A stretch of 64,000 nucleotides of DNA from Curtobacterium sp. MCSS17_008 (lineage in GTDB: Bacteria; Actinomycetota; Actinomycetes; Actinomycetales; Microbacteriaceae), in NCBI RefSeq assembly GCF_003234185.1, contig NZ_QKSM01000002.1, positions 265,415 through 329,414 of the forward strand. Direction: 5' to 3'. A program made the position numbers and the translations under genes. The notes beneath the pieces are model-generated. The model had not been told where the DNA came from, did not search any database, and worked only from the letters and a program-made list of their open reading frames with translations. Position 1 is the first letter of the stretch; each line of letters opens with the position of its first letter. Below, piece after piece: positions 16,790 to 26,055 of this stretch.

Positions 16790-17338
16790 ATGACCGCCGA
16801 GCCGCCGCCCGAACGCGTCGTCGCGCGGCTCCGGCCGCACGCGCGGCGGCTGGTGCGGCCGGCCGTGTTCGTCGTGCTCGTCGCGATGGCCGGCGGGTTC
16901 GGCTTCGGGGTGTTCCGCGCGCAGCTCGCCTGGGTGAACGCCGTCGTGGCCGCGCTGACGGTGCTGCTCGTCGTGCTCGGCGGCCTGGTCCCGCTGCTGC
17001 GGTGGATGTCCCAGCGGTACGTCGTCACCACCAGGCGGCTCGTCGTCGTGCACGGGCTCGGCACCCGGACCAGGCGGGAGCTGCTGCACTCACGCGGCTA
17101 CGACGTGACCGTCCGCCGCCGCGGAATGCAGGGGGTCTGGCGGTCCGGGGACGTCCTCGTGTTCCCCGGTGACGACGCCCCCGTCGTGCTCGCGGACGTG
17201 CCGCACGCGGACCTGGTCGTGGCGGTCCTGCACGACCTGGTCGAGGCGCACGAGGCCCGCCGTCGGCACCGCGAACCGGACTGGGACGAGATCGTCGGCG
17301 GCCCGGTCCGCCCGACGTGGGACGACGGCGGGCGCTGA
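16790..17338 (+). CDS. PH-domain-containing membrane protein
   Basis: Unknown function. The 182 residues have two hydrophobic helices (about 22-45 and 50-70), then a bacterial PH-like (bPH2/YdbS-type) domain beginning SQRYVVTTRRLVVVHG, with RRRGMQGVWRSGDVLVF. The tail is acidic/basic. The start is ATG 16790, 4 bp after the birA stop; an ATG 4 codons earlier (16778) would overlap birA. In mycobacteria a similar protein also sits beside birA, so the pairing is conserved though its purpose is not known. Confidence 0.78.
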   Translation: MTAEPPPERVVARLRPHARRLVRPAVFVVLVAMAGGFGFGVFRAQLAWVNAVVAALTVLLVVLGGLVPLLRWMSQRYVVTTRRLVVVHGLGTRTRRELLHSRGYDVTVRRRGMQGVWRSGDVLVFPGDDAPVVLADVPHADLVVAVLHDLVEAHEARRRHREPDWDEIVGGPVRPTWDDGGR

Positions 17339-17378
17339 CCCGCACGCGCGGGGATTGGGGCATTCCCGGGGGACCCGG

Positions 17379-17384
17379 TACCGT
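17379..17384 (+). promoter_or_regulatory. -10 box TACCGT of ugd (leaderless)
   Basis: TACCGT is followed by 6 nt and the GTG start at 17391. No ribosome binding site is visible. Confidence 0.5.
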
Positions 17385-17390
17385 CGTCCC

Positions 17391-18698
17391 GTGCGTATCT
17401 CCGTCATCGGCTGCGGGTACCTCGGTGCCGTGCACGCCGCCTCCATGGCCAAGCTCGGACACGAGGTCGTCGCGGTCGACGTCGACCCCGCCAAGATCGA
17501 GCGCCTCGCCGCGGGCGAGGCCCCCTTCTTCGAGCCCGGACTGCCCGAGATCCTGACCGAGGCCCTGTCGTCCGGTCGCATCCGGTTCACCACCGACATG
17601 TCCGAGGTCGCGGGCTCGACCGTGCACTTCCTCGCGGTCGGCACCCCGCAGGGCCCGACCGGCGCCGCCGACCTGACCTACGTCGACGCCGCCGTCGCCG
17701 CGCTCACGCCGCACCTGTCGGCGGGCGAGTTCGTCGTCGGCAAGTCGACCGTGCCGGTCGGCACCGCGGCGCGTCTCGCGGGCGAGGTCGAGTCGGCCGT
17801 CCCCGGTGCGACGCTCGTGTGGAACCCGGAGTTCCTGCGCGAGGGCTTCGCCGTGCAGGACACCATCTCGCCCGATCGCTTCGTCTACGGGGTCCCCGAG
17901 GGCGAGGCCGGTCAGCGCGCCGTCGCCGTGCTCGACGAGGTCTACGCGCAGGCGCTCGCCGCCGGCACGCCCCGCCTCGTGGTGAACCTCCCCACGGCGG
18001 AGCTCGTGAAGATCAGCGCCAACGCGTTCCTCGCGACGAAGATCTCGTTCATCAACGCGATGGCGGAGATCGCCGAGGTCGCCGGCGCCGACGTCACGGC
18101 GCTCGCCGACGCGATCGGACACGACGACCGCATCGGCCGGAAGTTCCTCAACGCGGGTCTCGGGTTCGGCGGGGGGTGCCTGCCGAAGGACATCCGTGCG
18201 TTCCAGGCGCGCGCCGACGAACTCGGCGTGGGGGAGTCCCTGGCGTTCCTCGCCGACGTCGACGCCACGAACCTGCGTCGTCGCGCCCACGTGGTCGAGC
18301 TCGCCACGGAGCTGCTCGGCGGTTCGGTCGAGGGCAAGCGCGTGGCCGTGCTCGGACTCGCGTTCAAGCCGAACTCGGACGACGTGCGCGACTCCCCGGC
18401 GCTCGACATCGCGGCGCGGCTGCTCGCCCTCGGCGCGACGGTCGCGGCGTACGACCCGGAGGCGATCGAGACCGCCCGTCGTCTGCACCCCGCACTCGAC
18501 TACGTCGCGTCGCCCACCGACGCGGTGACCGGCGCGGACCTCGTGCTGGTGCTGACCGAGTGGACGGCGTTCCGCGACCTCGACCCGACCGAGATCACTC
18601 CGCTCGTCGCGTCGCCGGTCGTGATCGACGGCCGCAACTGCCTGGACCGCGACGCCTGGACCGCCGCGGGCTTCACGTACCGCGGCATGGGGCGTTGA
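17391..18698 (+). CDS. ugd: UDP-glucose 6-dehydrogenase
   Basis: NAD-dependent four-electron oxidation of UDP-glucose to UDP-glucuronate, a precursor for acidic surface polysaccharide. The 435 residues show the N-terminal Rossmann fold (VIGCGYLGAVHAASMAKLGH), the middle domain with WNPEFLREGFA and KISANAFLATKISFIN, the catalytic cysteine C263 in FGGGCLPKD, and the C-terminal UDP-binding domain with LGLAFKPNSDDVRDSP. Other sugar-nucleotide dehydrogenases share these motifs, but overall form fits UDP-glucose best. It is followed by a strong two-way terminator. Neighbouring glycosyltransferases are the likely users. Confidence 0.92.
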   Translation: MRISVIGCGYLGAVHAASMAKLGHEVVAVDVDPAKIERLAAGEAPFFEPGLPEILTEALSSGRIRFTTDMSEVAGSTVHFLAVGTPQGPTGAADLTYVDAAVAALTPHLSAGEFVVGKSTVPVGTAARLAGEVESAVPGATLVWNPEFLREGFAVQDTISPDRFVYGVPEGEAGQRAVAVLDEVYAQALAAGTPRLVVNLPTAELVKISANAFLATKISFINAMAEIAEVAGADVTALADAIGHDDRIGRKFLNAGLGFGGGCLPKDIRAFQARADELGVGESLAFLADVDATNLRRRAHVVELATELLGGSVEGKRVAVLGLAFKPNSDDVRDSPALDIAARLLALGATVAAYDPEAIETARRLHPALDYVASPTDAVTGADLVLVLTEWTAFRDLDPTEITPLVASPVVIDGRNCLDRDAWTAAGFTYRGMGR

Positions 18699-18714
18699 CC
18701 CGCTGACGACCATC

Positions 18715-18756
18715 ACGACGGACGGCCGCTCCCCTCGGGGAGCGGCCGTCCGTCGT
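18715..18756. terminator. Bidirectional terminator between ugd and the GT4 gene
   Basis: Perfect 20-bp arms (18715-18734 and 18737-18756) around TC in the convergent intergenic region. Confidence 0.85.
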
Positions 18757-18791
18757 CCGACCGGGTTCCTGCGACGGGCCCCCGGTCCGGG

Positions 18792-20003
18792 TCAGGCCCG
18801 TGGGGCGGTGGCCCGGTCGAGTGCCGAGCGGAGGACGTCGCGGTAGCGCGCACCGATGCGTTCCGTCGCGTACTCGGCCGCGGCCGCCACGGCACCGTCC
18901 TGGTACCGCTGGCGGGCGTCGTCGTCCGTCAGCGCGCGCACGAGCGCGGCGCGCAGTGCGTCCACGTCGCCCGGGGGCACGAGCAGACCCGACGTGTCGT
19001 CGCGGACGACCTCGCGGATGCCGGGCAGGTCGCTCGCCACGATCGCCGCGCCCACCGCCGCCGCCTCGAGCAGCGTGACGGGCAGCCCCTCCTGGTCGCC
19101 GTTCGCGGCCGGGACGGAGGGCAGGGCGACGACGGTCGCCGACGCCAGGGTGGCGAGGACCTCGGACTTGCCGCGCTGGCCGAGGAACTCCACCGGCAAC
19201 CCCGCGGCCTGCCGCTCGAGGCGCTCGCGCCAGGGGCCGTCGCCGACGACGGTCAGTGACCAGTCGACCTCGTCGATGCCCCGGAGTGCCTCGACGAGGT
19301 TGCCGAAGCCCTTCTTCTCGACGAGGCGACCGACCGCGACCACGTGCCCCGGTCGGCGTGCGGTGTCCTGTCGTGCCGCGAGGGCAGGAGCGAGGTCGAC
19401 GCCCATCGGGATGACGCTCGAACGCGCCGGGTCGACACCCCACTCGGTCAGACGGTCGCGCATCTCGTCGTTGACCGTGGTCACGTGGGCGGAGCGCCCG
19501 AAGACCCAGCGCTTGAGCCGGACGAGCGGCGCGGCGCGGAGGGCGTAGACGTCGCCGCCGTGCGTCGTGACGACGAGGGGGACCCCGGGTGCCGCGAGCG
19601 CCGTGACGAGGCCCTGCGGGATCGCCCAGTGCGCGTGGATGACGTCGGGCCGCGCCGCCCGGACGGCACGCCGCACGGCGAGGTACTGCGCGACCAGGAG
19701 CGCCGGCACCTGCAGCAGACGCTTCCGGTCCGCCTTCAGGTTGTCCAGGATCGCGCCGTCCGCCAGGTCCTCGAAGCGACGCGGGAAGTAGGGGAACCGG
19801 CGGACGCGGACGCCGTCGATGGTCTCCGACCGGGCCGCGCCGGCGACCCGCGGCGTCAGGACGGCGGTGTCGAACTCGACCGCCTCCTGCCGTGCGAGGT
19901 CGAGCACGAACGCGGGCACCCCGTCGTCGGGGTGCGCGGGGAAGGTGGAGGCGAGCACGAGCAGGCGCGGGCGTCCGGTGGCGGGGCGGGCGGGTGCGGG
20001 CAA
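18792..20003 (-). CDS. Glycosyltransferase family 4
   Basis: GT-B retaining glycosyltransferase, cytoplasmic, for surface glycan. The 403 residues have an N-terminal acceptor domain (LLVLASTFPAHPDDGVPAFV; VVTTHGGDVYALR) and a C-terminal donor domain with AVGRLVEKKGFGNLVEAL and the EX7E pair in EGLPVTLLEAAAVG. The start is a TTG at 20003-20001, preceded by GGAAGG at suitable distance; the same frame stays open far upstream but without family similarity. The stop is 36 bp from the shared terminator. It is divergent from the pyruvyltransferase gene. Donor sugar unknown. Confidence 0.87.
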   Translation of the reverse strand: MPAPARPATGRPRLLVLASTFPAHPDDGVPAFVLDLARQEAVEFDTAVLTPRVAGAARSETIDGVRVRRFPYFPRRFEDLADGAILDNLKADRKRLLQVPALLVAQYLAVRRAVRAARPDVIHAHWAIPQGLVTALAAPGVPLVVTTHGGDVYALRAAPLVRLKRWVFGRSAHVTTVNDEMRDRLTEWGVDPARSSVIPMGVDLAPALAARQDTARRPGHVVAVGRLVEKKGFGNLVEALRGIDEVDWSLTVVGDGPWRERLERQAAGLPVEFLGQRGKSEVLATLASATVVALPSVPAANGDQEGLPVTLLEAAAVGAAIVASDLPGIREVVRDDTSGLLVPPGDVDALRAALVRALTDDDARQRYQDGAVAAAAEYATERIGARYRDVLRSALDRATAPRA

Positions 20004-20138
20004 GGAGGGGCCTTCCGTGTCGACGGTGGATCGGCGGACGGGTCCCGGTCGATCGGGGACGCCGCTCGGGTTGGTACGCTGCTCGGGGCCTGCGGCGCGA
20101 CCGGTGCGCAGGCGCGGCAGGACCGGAGCAGGAGACCC

Positions 20139-21362
20139 GTGCGCGTACTCATCCACAATAGCGATTCGCCCCACAACCGAGGGGACCGGGCGATCCTCGC
20201 CGGGAACATCGAGCTGGCTCGCCGTCGGTGGCCGGGTGCGGAGATCGTGTCGCTGTCGCAGTACCCGGAGCGCGACGGGGAGTGGTTCGGGATCCGATTC
20301 CTGCCGATGTCGCCGTACAGCACGGGCATCGGCGACCTCTTCCGTCTGCTGCGGGCGGCGCGCACCGCCGACGTCGTCCTCTGGGGCGGTGGCGAGATCC
20401 TCAAGGACTACACGAACAAGCTCGGGCTGGTCTACTGGCTGCTGAAGTTCCTGCTCGTCCGTGCCGTCAACCGGCACGTCGTCGGCGCGTTCCAGGGCAT
20501 CGGACCGACGTCGGCGGGCATCAGCAAGCGGCTGATCCGCGCGACGGTCGACCTGACCGAGGTCTTCATCGTCCGCGACGAGGAATCGCGCGAGAAGCTG
20601 CGCTCCTGGGGTGTCCGGACGCCCGTGATCGCGTCCTTCGACCCCGCGGTCGTCGGGACCGTGACCGCCCCGGACGCGGCCGTGCTCGAGCGCCTCGAGC
20701 GGACCACCGGGCTCACCGCCGACCGACTCCGGGGCTCGGTGGGCATCGGCGTCCGCCGCTGGTTCCACTACAAGCGCAGCGGTTGGATCCCGTTCCGCTT
20801 CATCCCGAAGGCGCTCCGACGCGCGCACGCGGAGTCCGCCGATCTCGTGACCTACCGCGGGGCGCTCGCGGAGCTGGTCGACACCGTGGTCGAGCGCTGG
20901 GACGCCGACGTGGTCTTCTACCCGATGCACATGGAGGCGTCCGAGGGGGACGCCGCGTTCGCGCGCGAGGTCATCGCCGAGATGCGGCACGGCGACCGCG
21001 CCCACGTCGTCGAGGCCGACGAGTTCTCGCCCGCCGAGTACGCCGGCCTCATGTCGCGCAGCCGCCTCTTCATCGCGAGCCGCCTGCACTCGGCCATCGT
21101 CGCGACGATCGCGGGCGTGCCGGCCACCGTCCTCTACTACGTCGACAAGGGGCGGCTGTTCTTCGAGCAGATCGGCCAGCAGCGCTACGCCCGTCCCATC
21201 GAGGACGCCCTCACGCCGACCTTCGTCGCCGACGTCGTCGCCTCGCTCGAGGACCTCGACGAGCACCGCGACCGTGTCGTCGCGGACCTGGCTGACGGCG
21301 TGGAGCGCATGACGACGGCCCTGCACGCCGACTTCGCGCGCGGGACCGAGGGCGTGGCTTGA
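20139..21362 (+). CDS. Polysaccharide pyruvyl transferase family protein
   Basis: CsaB/WcaK-like family (PF04230) that uses phosphoenolpyruvate to place pyruvyl ketals on cell-envelope sugars. The 407 residues have LIHNSDSPHNRGDRAIL at the N-terminus (the NxGD motif) and SRLFIASRLHSAIVATIAGVP near the C-terminus with the family's conserved RxH. The GTG start has GGAGCAGGAGA upstream. Its stop overlaps the TTG start of the following flippase-like gene (TTGA), so both are made together. Pyruvylated glycans usually anchor SLH proteins or add charge; which applies here is unknown. Confidence 0.85.
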   Translation: MRVLIHNSDSPHNRGDRAILAGNIELARRRWPGAEIVSLSQYPERDGEWFGIRFLPMSPYSTGIGDLFRLLRAARTADVVLWGGGEILKDYTNKLGLVYWLLKFLLVRAVNRHVVGAFQGIGPTSAGISKRLIRATVDLTEVFIVRDEESREKLRSWGVRTPVIASFDPAVVGTVTAPDAAVLERLERTTGLTADRLRGSVGIGVRRWFHYKRSGWIPFRFIPKALRRAHAESADLVTYRGALAELVDTVVERWDADVVFYPMHMEASEGDAAFAREVIAEMRHGDRAHVVEADEFSPAEYAGLMSRSRLFIASRLHSAIVATIAGVPATVLYYVDKGRLFFEQIGQQRYARPIEDALTPTFVADVVASLEDLDEHRDRVVADLADGVERMTTALHADFARGTEGVA

Positions 21363-22351
21363 GCCCGACGGCGAAGCGTGTGCTGCGACGGGCCGTCCCG
21401 ATCGTCTTCTACGTCCTCCTCGCGGTCTTCCTCTTCCTCTACGTCCGCAGCGTCGACTGGGGGCAGCTCGCCGGGATCCGCTGGAACTGGTGGTGGGTCG
21501 CCGTCGCGACGGCGATCAGCCTCGGCTTCCGGTACTGGGGCGTCGGCATCTGGTTCTTCCTGCTCCGGCGGCTCGGTGCGACCGGCCTGCGGGGCAGCGG
21601 TGTCGCGCTGACCTTCGTCTACGCCAAGTCGTGGATGGGCCGGTACATCCCGGGCGCCGCGACCTGGATCATCGGCAAGGTCTACTTCGCGTCGAAGCAC
21701 GGTGTCTCCCGCGCACGGCTCGGTGTCAGCGGGCTGCTCGAAGGCGCCCTGCAGATCGCCGCCACGCTCGCGCTCGCACTCGTGCTGCTGCTGGTCGACC
21801 CGCGGACGCACGAGCTCGACCCGTGGATCATCGCGCTCATGGTCGTCGCCTTCGTCGGGTGCGTGGTGTGCCTCATCCCGAAGGTCTTCGTCTTCCTCAT
21901 CAGCACGGCCCTGCGCATCCTCCGCCGGCCGGCGCTCGACCCCGACGTCGCTCCGAGCCTCGGCACGGTGCTCGGCGGCGCCGGCCTCTACGTCGCCGGT
22001 GCGGTCCTGTCCGGGACCGCGTACTACTTCATCACGCTCGCGGTCTACCCGTCGCTGCGTCCTGCCGACGCCGCGTTCGTGATCGGCGCGGCCAGCATGG
22101 CGTCGGCGATCAGCATGCTCGCCGTCTTCGCCCCCGGCGGCCTCGGCGTCCGGGAGGGCGTGCAGGCGCTCCTGCTCGGACTCGTGATGCCGGGACCGAT
22201 CGCGCTCGTCGTGGTCGTCGTCACCCGCGTGTGGAGCCTGGCGGTCGACGGGCTGTTCCTGCTGGTCGCTGCCGTCCCGACGTGGTTCTCGAAGCGGAGC
22301 GGGCCCGACGAGGTCGACCCCGCCGGTGCGGAGCCCGCGCCGGGCCACTGA
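21359..22351 (+). CDS. UPF0104 / LPG-synthase-TM family membrane protein
   Basis: Integral membrane protein of 330 residues with about eight hydrophobic helices, including GVALTFVYAKSWMGRYIPGA and FAPGGLGVREGVQALLLG, the typical signatures of the COG0392/UPF0104 family. Members include the membrane part of lysylphosphatidylglycerol synthase, but no synthase domain is fused here; related stand-alone proteins are suspected lipid or polyprenol-glycan translocases. TTG start overlaps the previous stop, an unusual start codon explained by coupling. Ends before a strong terminator. Confidence 0.82.
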   Translation: MSPTAKRVLRRAVPIVFYVLLAVFLFLYVRSVDWGQLAGIRWNWWWVAVATAISLGFRYWGVGIWFFLLRRLGATGLRGSGVALTFVYAKSWMGRYIPGAATWIIGKVYFASKHGVSRARLGVSGLLEGALQIAATLALALVLLLVDPRTHELDPWIIALMVVAFVGCVVCLIPKVFVFLISTALRILRRPALDPDVAPSLGTVLGGAGLYVAGAVLSGTAYYFITLAVYPSLRPADAAFVIGAASMASAISMLAVFAPGGLGVREGVQALLLGLVMPGPIALVVVVVTRVWSLAVDGLFLLVAAVPTWFSKRSGPDEVDPAGAEPAPGH

Positions 22352-22378
22352 GACGGACCGGTCGACAGGACGCAGGAG

Positions 22379-22424
22379 CAACGGCAGGGGCCGGACCACC
22401 GCGGTGGTCCGGCCCCTGCCGTTG
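22379..22424. terminator. Bidirectional terminator
   Basis: Perfect 22-bp arms (22379-22400 and 22403-22424) around GC, in the 97-bp gap between convergent genes. Confidence 0.85.
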
Positions 22425-22448
22425 TGGCACCGTCCGCGGCAGGAGGGG

Positions 22449-24011
22449 TCAGGCGGTCGTCACCCGGTCACGGTCCGCCACGCGCGCAGGGGCGGGCATC
22501 CGCACCACCTGGACGACCGTCGCGACCACCCCGACGAGCACCAGCACGACCAGGACGGCGACGACCGCCGGGGGCACGGGCCCGAGGGCCACGTAGCGGG
22601 CGACCCCGGCGGGCGTGACCGGGAACCGCGCGGCGTTCCAGAACCAGCTCGACACGACGCCGAGGCCGTAGAAGCCGATCACGGGCAGCGCGACCGCCAG
22701 ACCGACGGCCGTCCGGGTGCGGGCGACGGGACCGGCGGCGAGCCGACGCCAGGCGACCGCGCTCACGGCGATGAGACAGACGATCGCGGGGAAGTAGTAG
22801 CGCCCCTGCGTCGCCGCGACCTCGGTCGTCGTCAGGTAGGCGTGCGCACTCGTGTACGTCTGGATGCCGATGAGGAGCGCGGGGAAGACGGCCACCACCG
22901 CGACCACGCGGCGCTCCGGGGCGCGACGGAAGGCGAACACGACGACGACCACGAGCGCGACGATCGTCAACAGGCTCGTCAGCACGTCACCGATCGAGAC
23001 CTGGGCCTTGATGCCCGGACTGCCCCAGAACGTCCTGGCGAGGGTGCCCCAGCTGACGTCGAGGAAGTGCCCGAGTGTCGGGTGCTCCCCGGGCGGGAAG
23101 TCCTTCGGCGGCCGCATCGCGGTGTAGCCGTTGGGTTGCACGCGGCCGTACGCCACGATGTTGTGCAGCCACCACCACGCGCCGATCGCGGCGGCGAGGG
23201 CGAGCGTCGCGACCGTGCGCACCAGGCGAGCCCGCAGGGTGACCACGCCGCTGCCCGCGACGAGCACGACGAGCGCCACGAACGGGATCGCGGGGAGCCC
23301 GGTCCCCTTGATCCAGATGAGGGCGCCCAGTGCGACCCCGAGGCCGAGCGTCGTCCGCCACCGGTGGTCGCCGGTGAGGAGCCGGACGGCGAGCCACACG
23401 ACGACGGCGGCGAACAGCATCACGGGTGCGTCGTTCGACACCGAGGACGCGATGGAGGCGAGCTGGGGGACGGCGAACAGCGCCAGCGCACCGAGCAGGC
23501 CGGCGCGCGGCGACCGGGTGACGCGACGCACCGACGCCCAGGTGAGGAGGGGGAGGAACGTGACCGCGGCGACGTCGACCAGTCGCAACACGAGGACCGC
23601 GTGGTCCCACCGGAGATCGGCGAAGTGGACGGCCTTGAGCGCGAGCGCGCCGACCAGGTAGGCCGTCGGCGGGTGCTGCGTCATCTGGTCGACGGTGCTC
23701 GACTCACCGGGTGCGCCGCCGAGGAGCTCCGCGAAGTCGGACCACTCCGACTTCGGGACGGTGGTCTGCTGCGCGGCCGCGGCCTGGACCGCGTTGAGCA
23801 CGTGCATCTCGCCGGGCGCGACCCAGGGCGCCCCGATCGCCAGGTGCACGGTGGCGTCGATGTGCGCGGTCTCGTCGGGGGCCTGGAACACGGGCACGAC
23901 GAGCGCCCAGACGAGCAGCCACAGGCCGAAGGCGACCGTGACGACGGCGACGGCGACGCGCTCCCGACGCGTGGTGGGTGGCAGGGTGTCTCGGCGTCCG
24001 GTCGTCGTCAC
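22449..24011 (-). CDS. DUF2142-like multi-pass membrane protein
   Basis: A 520-residue protein with roughly a dozen hydrophobic helices. The first loop after TM1 reads VPVFQAPDETAHIDATVHLAIG, and DQMTQHPPTAYLVGAL follows, the layout seen in DUF2142 and GT39-like (GT-C) glycosyltransferases, with an acidic pair early in the first extracytoplasmic loop. Such proteins use polyprenyl-phosphate sugars as donors outside the membrane. Neighbouring GtrA protein supports a role in glycan decoration, since GtrA-like flippases supply such donors. Exact reaction unknown. Confidence 0.8.
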   Translation of the reverse strand: MTTTGRRDTLPPTTRRERVAVAVVTVAFGLWLLVWALVVPVFQAPDETAHIDATVHLAIGAPWVAPGEMHVLNAVQAAAAQQTTVPKSEWSDFAELLGGAPGESSTVDQMTQHPPTAYLVGALALKAVHFADLRWDHAVLVLRLVDVAAVTFLPLLTWASVRRVTRSPRAGLLGALALFAVPQLASIASSVSNDAPVMLFAAVVVWLAVRLLTGDHRWRTTLGLGVALGALIWIKGTGLPAIPFVALVVLVAGSGVVTLRARLVRTVATLALAAAIGAWWWLHNIVAYGRVQPNGYTAMRPPKDFPPGEHPTLGHFLDVSWGTLARTFWGSPGIKAQVSIGDVLTSLLTIVALVVVVVFAFRRAPERRVVAVVAVFPALLIGIQTYTSAHAYLTTTEVAATQGRYYFPAIVCLIAVSAVAWRRLAAGPVARTRTAVGLAVALPVIGFYGLGVVSSWFWNAARFPVTPAGVARYVALGPVPPAVVAVLVVLVLVGVVATVVQVVRMPAPARVADRDRVTTA

Positions 24012-24049
24012 CGGACCATCCTAGGGACGGTGCCGGGGGTCCACCGGTG

Positions 24050-24538
24050 TCAGGCCTCGGGGACGCGGACCGCCTCGGGCGTCGGGTCCGAGCGCCGAGC
24101 GGACTCCTGCTCGACGCGATCGGGGTGGTACACCCACACCTTGTACAGCCAGAACCGGAACGCCGTGCCGAGCCCGAGGCCGATCACGTTGCCGGACACG
24201 TTGTCGGCGAGGGCGGACGTGAAGCCGAGCACGTAGTGCGACACGGCGAGGCAGCCGAGCGAGATGACCATGCCGCCGAGGGAGACGACGACGAACTCGA
24301 AGCCCTCCTTCGCGGCGACCGACCGTCGCTGGTGCCGGAAGGTCCAGTAGCGGTTGCCGATCCAGTTCACGAAGATCGCGACGGTGGTGGAGACGACCTT
24401 CGCCCAGAAGGGCCCGCTGTGGACCTCGTCGGGGGAGAGCACCGTGGCGCGGAGCAGGTTGAAGACCCCGAGGTCGACGACGAAGCCGAACGCCCCGACG
24501 ACGCCGAAGCGTGCGAGCTGTGCGATGAGTCGCCGCAC
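24050..24538 (-). CDS. GtrA family protein
   Basis: Small membrane protein thought to flip polyprenyl-phosphate-linked sugars. The 162 residues have four hydrophobic helices beginning RFGVVGAFGFVVDLGVFNLL, then IFVNWIGNRYWTFR, the family's conserved loop, and LYKVWVYH near the end. GTG start at 24538 with GGAGA five bases upstream. It is divergent from purK by 134 bp and precedes the DUF2142 gene by 38 bp, so they are probably cotranscribed. A GtrA gene beside purK is a conserved actinobacterial arrangement. Confidence 0.9.
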   Translation of the reverse strand: MRRLIAQLARFGVVGAFGFVVDLGVFNLLRATVLSPDEVHSGPFWAKVVSTTVAIFVNWIGNRYWTFRHQRRSVAAKEGFEFVVVSLGGMVISLGCLAVSHYVLGFTSALADNVSGNVIGLGLGTAFRFWLYKVWVYHPDRVEQESARRSDPTPEAVRVPEA

Positions 24539-24616
24539 GTGGTCTCCTGAGTCCGTAGAGTTGTCCGGGACCGGCCAGCGGTCGGAACGGGGCGGATCGA
24601 CGATCGGCCTCGCAAG

Positions 24617-24622
24617 AGTGTA
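24617..24622 (-). promoter_or_regulatory. -10 box TACACT for gtrA
   Basis: On the minus strand TACACT lies 78 bp before the gtrA start, leaving a leader with a ribosome binding site. No clear -35 box. Confidence 0.45.
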
Positions 24623-24672
24623 GTCGAGCGGTCGTGTCGACCATGTCCGGAACAGCGGAAGGAACACACAGC

Positions 24673-25809
24673 ATGGCATTGCGCGTCGGAGTCGTCGGCG
24701 GAGGACAGCTGGCCCGGATGATGGTGCCCGCGGCCGTCGAGCTCGGCCTGGAGATCAGCGTCCTCGCGGAGGGGCCCGGCATGTCCGCCGCGATCGCCGC
24801 CACCGCCGAGGGCGACTACCACGATGCCGAGACCGTCCTCGCCTTCGCACGCGGGGTCGACGTCGTCACCTTCGACCACGAGCACGTGCCCCAGGACGTC
24901 CTCCGCGCGCTCGTGGCCGCGGGCGTCGCCGTGCATCCCGGGCCGGACGCGCTCGCCGTGGCCCAGGACAAGATCGAGATGCGGGAACGGCTGAGCGCCC
25001 TGGGCGTGCCCGTGCCCGAGTGGGCCGCCGTCCACGACCGCTCCGAGCTCGCGGCGTTCCTCGCTGACCACGGTGGCCGAGCGGTCGTGAAGACGCCGCG
25101 CGGTGGGTACGACGGCAAGGGTGTCCGGGTCGTGGCCGACCCCGCGGAGGTCGACGACTGGTTCACCGCGGTCGCCGAGCTCGGCGGGGACCAGGCACTG
25201 CTCGTGGAGGAGCTCGTGCCGTTCACGCGGGAGCTCGCGCAGTCCGTGGCGCGGCGACCCTCCGGGGACGTCGTGGCCTGGCCGCTCGTCGAGACCGTGC
25301 AGCGTGACGGTGTCTGTGCCGAGGTCATCGCCCCGGCACCGGCCGCCGCTGGTCGGCTCGCAGACGAGGCCGAGTCGCTCGCGGTCCGGATCGCCGAGGA
25401 ACTGGGTGTGACCGGTGTGCTCGCGGTCGAGCTGTTCGAGACCGCCGACCAGCGGATCCTCGTGAACGAGCTCGCGATGCGTCCGCACAACACCGGTCAC
25501 TGGTCGATCGACGGCGCGACGACGAGCCAGTTCGAGCAGCACCTGCGCGCCGTCCTCGACCTGCCGCTGGGCACGACCGGGATGCACGCGCCGGCGGCAG
25601 TGATGGTGAACGTCCTCGGCGGCCCGGTGGACGGCGACCTCGCCGGCCGGTACCCGGCCGCGCTCGAGGCGTTCCCCGAGGCGAAGTACCACTTCTACGG
25701 CAAGGCCCCGCGCCCCGGTCGGAAGGTCGGTCACGTCACGGTGCTCGGTGAGGACGTCGACGACGTCGTCTACCGGGCCCGCGCCGCTGCCGCGCACTTC
25801 GACGACTGA
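24673..25809 (+). CDS. purK: N5-carboxyaminoimidazole ribonucleotide synthase
   Basis: ATP-dependent carboxylation of AIR to N5-CAIR in de novo purine synthesis. The 378 residues have the ATP-grasp layout: VVGGGQLARMM at the N-terminus, QDKIEMRERLSALG and VVKTPRGGYDGKGV for ATP binding, ELVPFTRELAQSVARR, and EMALRPHN-like ELAMRPHNTGHWSIDG near the C-terminus. ATG 24673 has GGAAGGA upstream; a GTG at 24634 is possible but less likely. The next pathway gene, purE, is normally adjacent but here lies 2.3 kb away behind a cellulase gene. Confidence 0.95.
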   Translation: MALRVGVVGGGQLARMMVPAAVELGLEISVLAEGPGMSAAIAATAEGDYHDAETVLAFARGVDVVTFDHEHVPQDVLRALVAAGVAVHPGPDALAVAQDKIEMRERLSALGVPVPEWAAVHDRSELAAFLADHGGRAVVKTPRGGYDGKGVRVVADPAEVDDWFTAVAELGGDQALLVEELVPFTRELAQSVARRPSGDVVAWPLVETVQRDGVCAEVIAPAPAAAGRLADEAESLAVRIAEELGVTGVLAVELFETADQRILVNELAMRPHNTGHWSIDGATTSQFEQHLRAVLDLPLGTTGMHAPAAVMVNVLGGPVDGDLAGRYPAALEAFPEAKYHFYGKAPRPGRKVGHVTVLGEDVDDVVYRARAAAAHFDD

Positions 25810-26055
25810 CACGACCGGGCACGACCGACGCGGCCCGACCCTGGGCCGGGGCACGGCGTCGGCCTGCCCCGGGACGGCGGTCGGCAGCGGGGCGGCGGTG
25901 GGTCGTGCCTCCCGTCCGGAGGGGCGGACCCGCGTCCGCGGCGGTCCGCTGGACGACCGACACCCGCTCGGGTGCCACCCGGTCTGGGAACTGCGCCGAC
26001 GGCGGTCCCGGGGCTTCCATGGGATGGTCCGTGCCCGTGTGTCCCGGAGAGTGCC

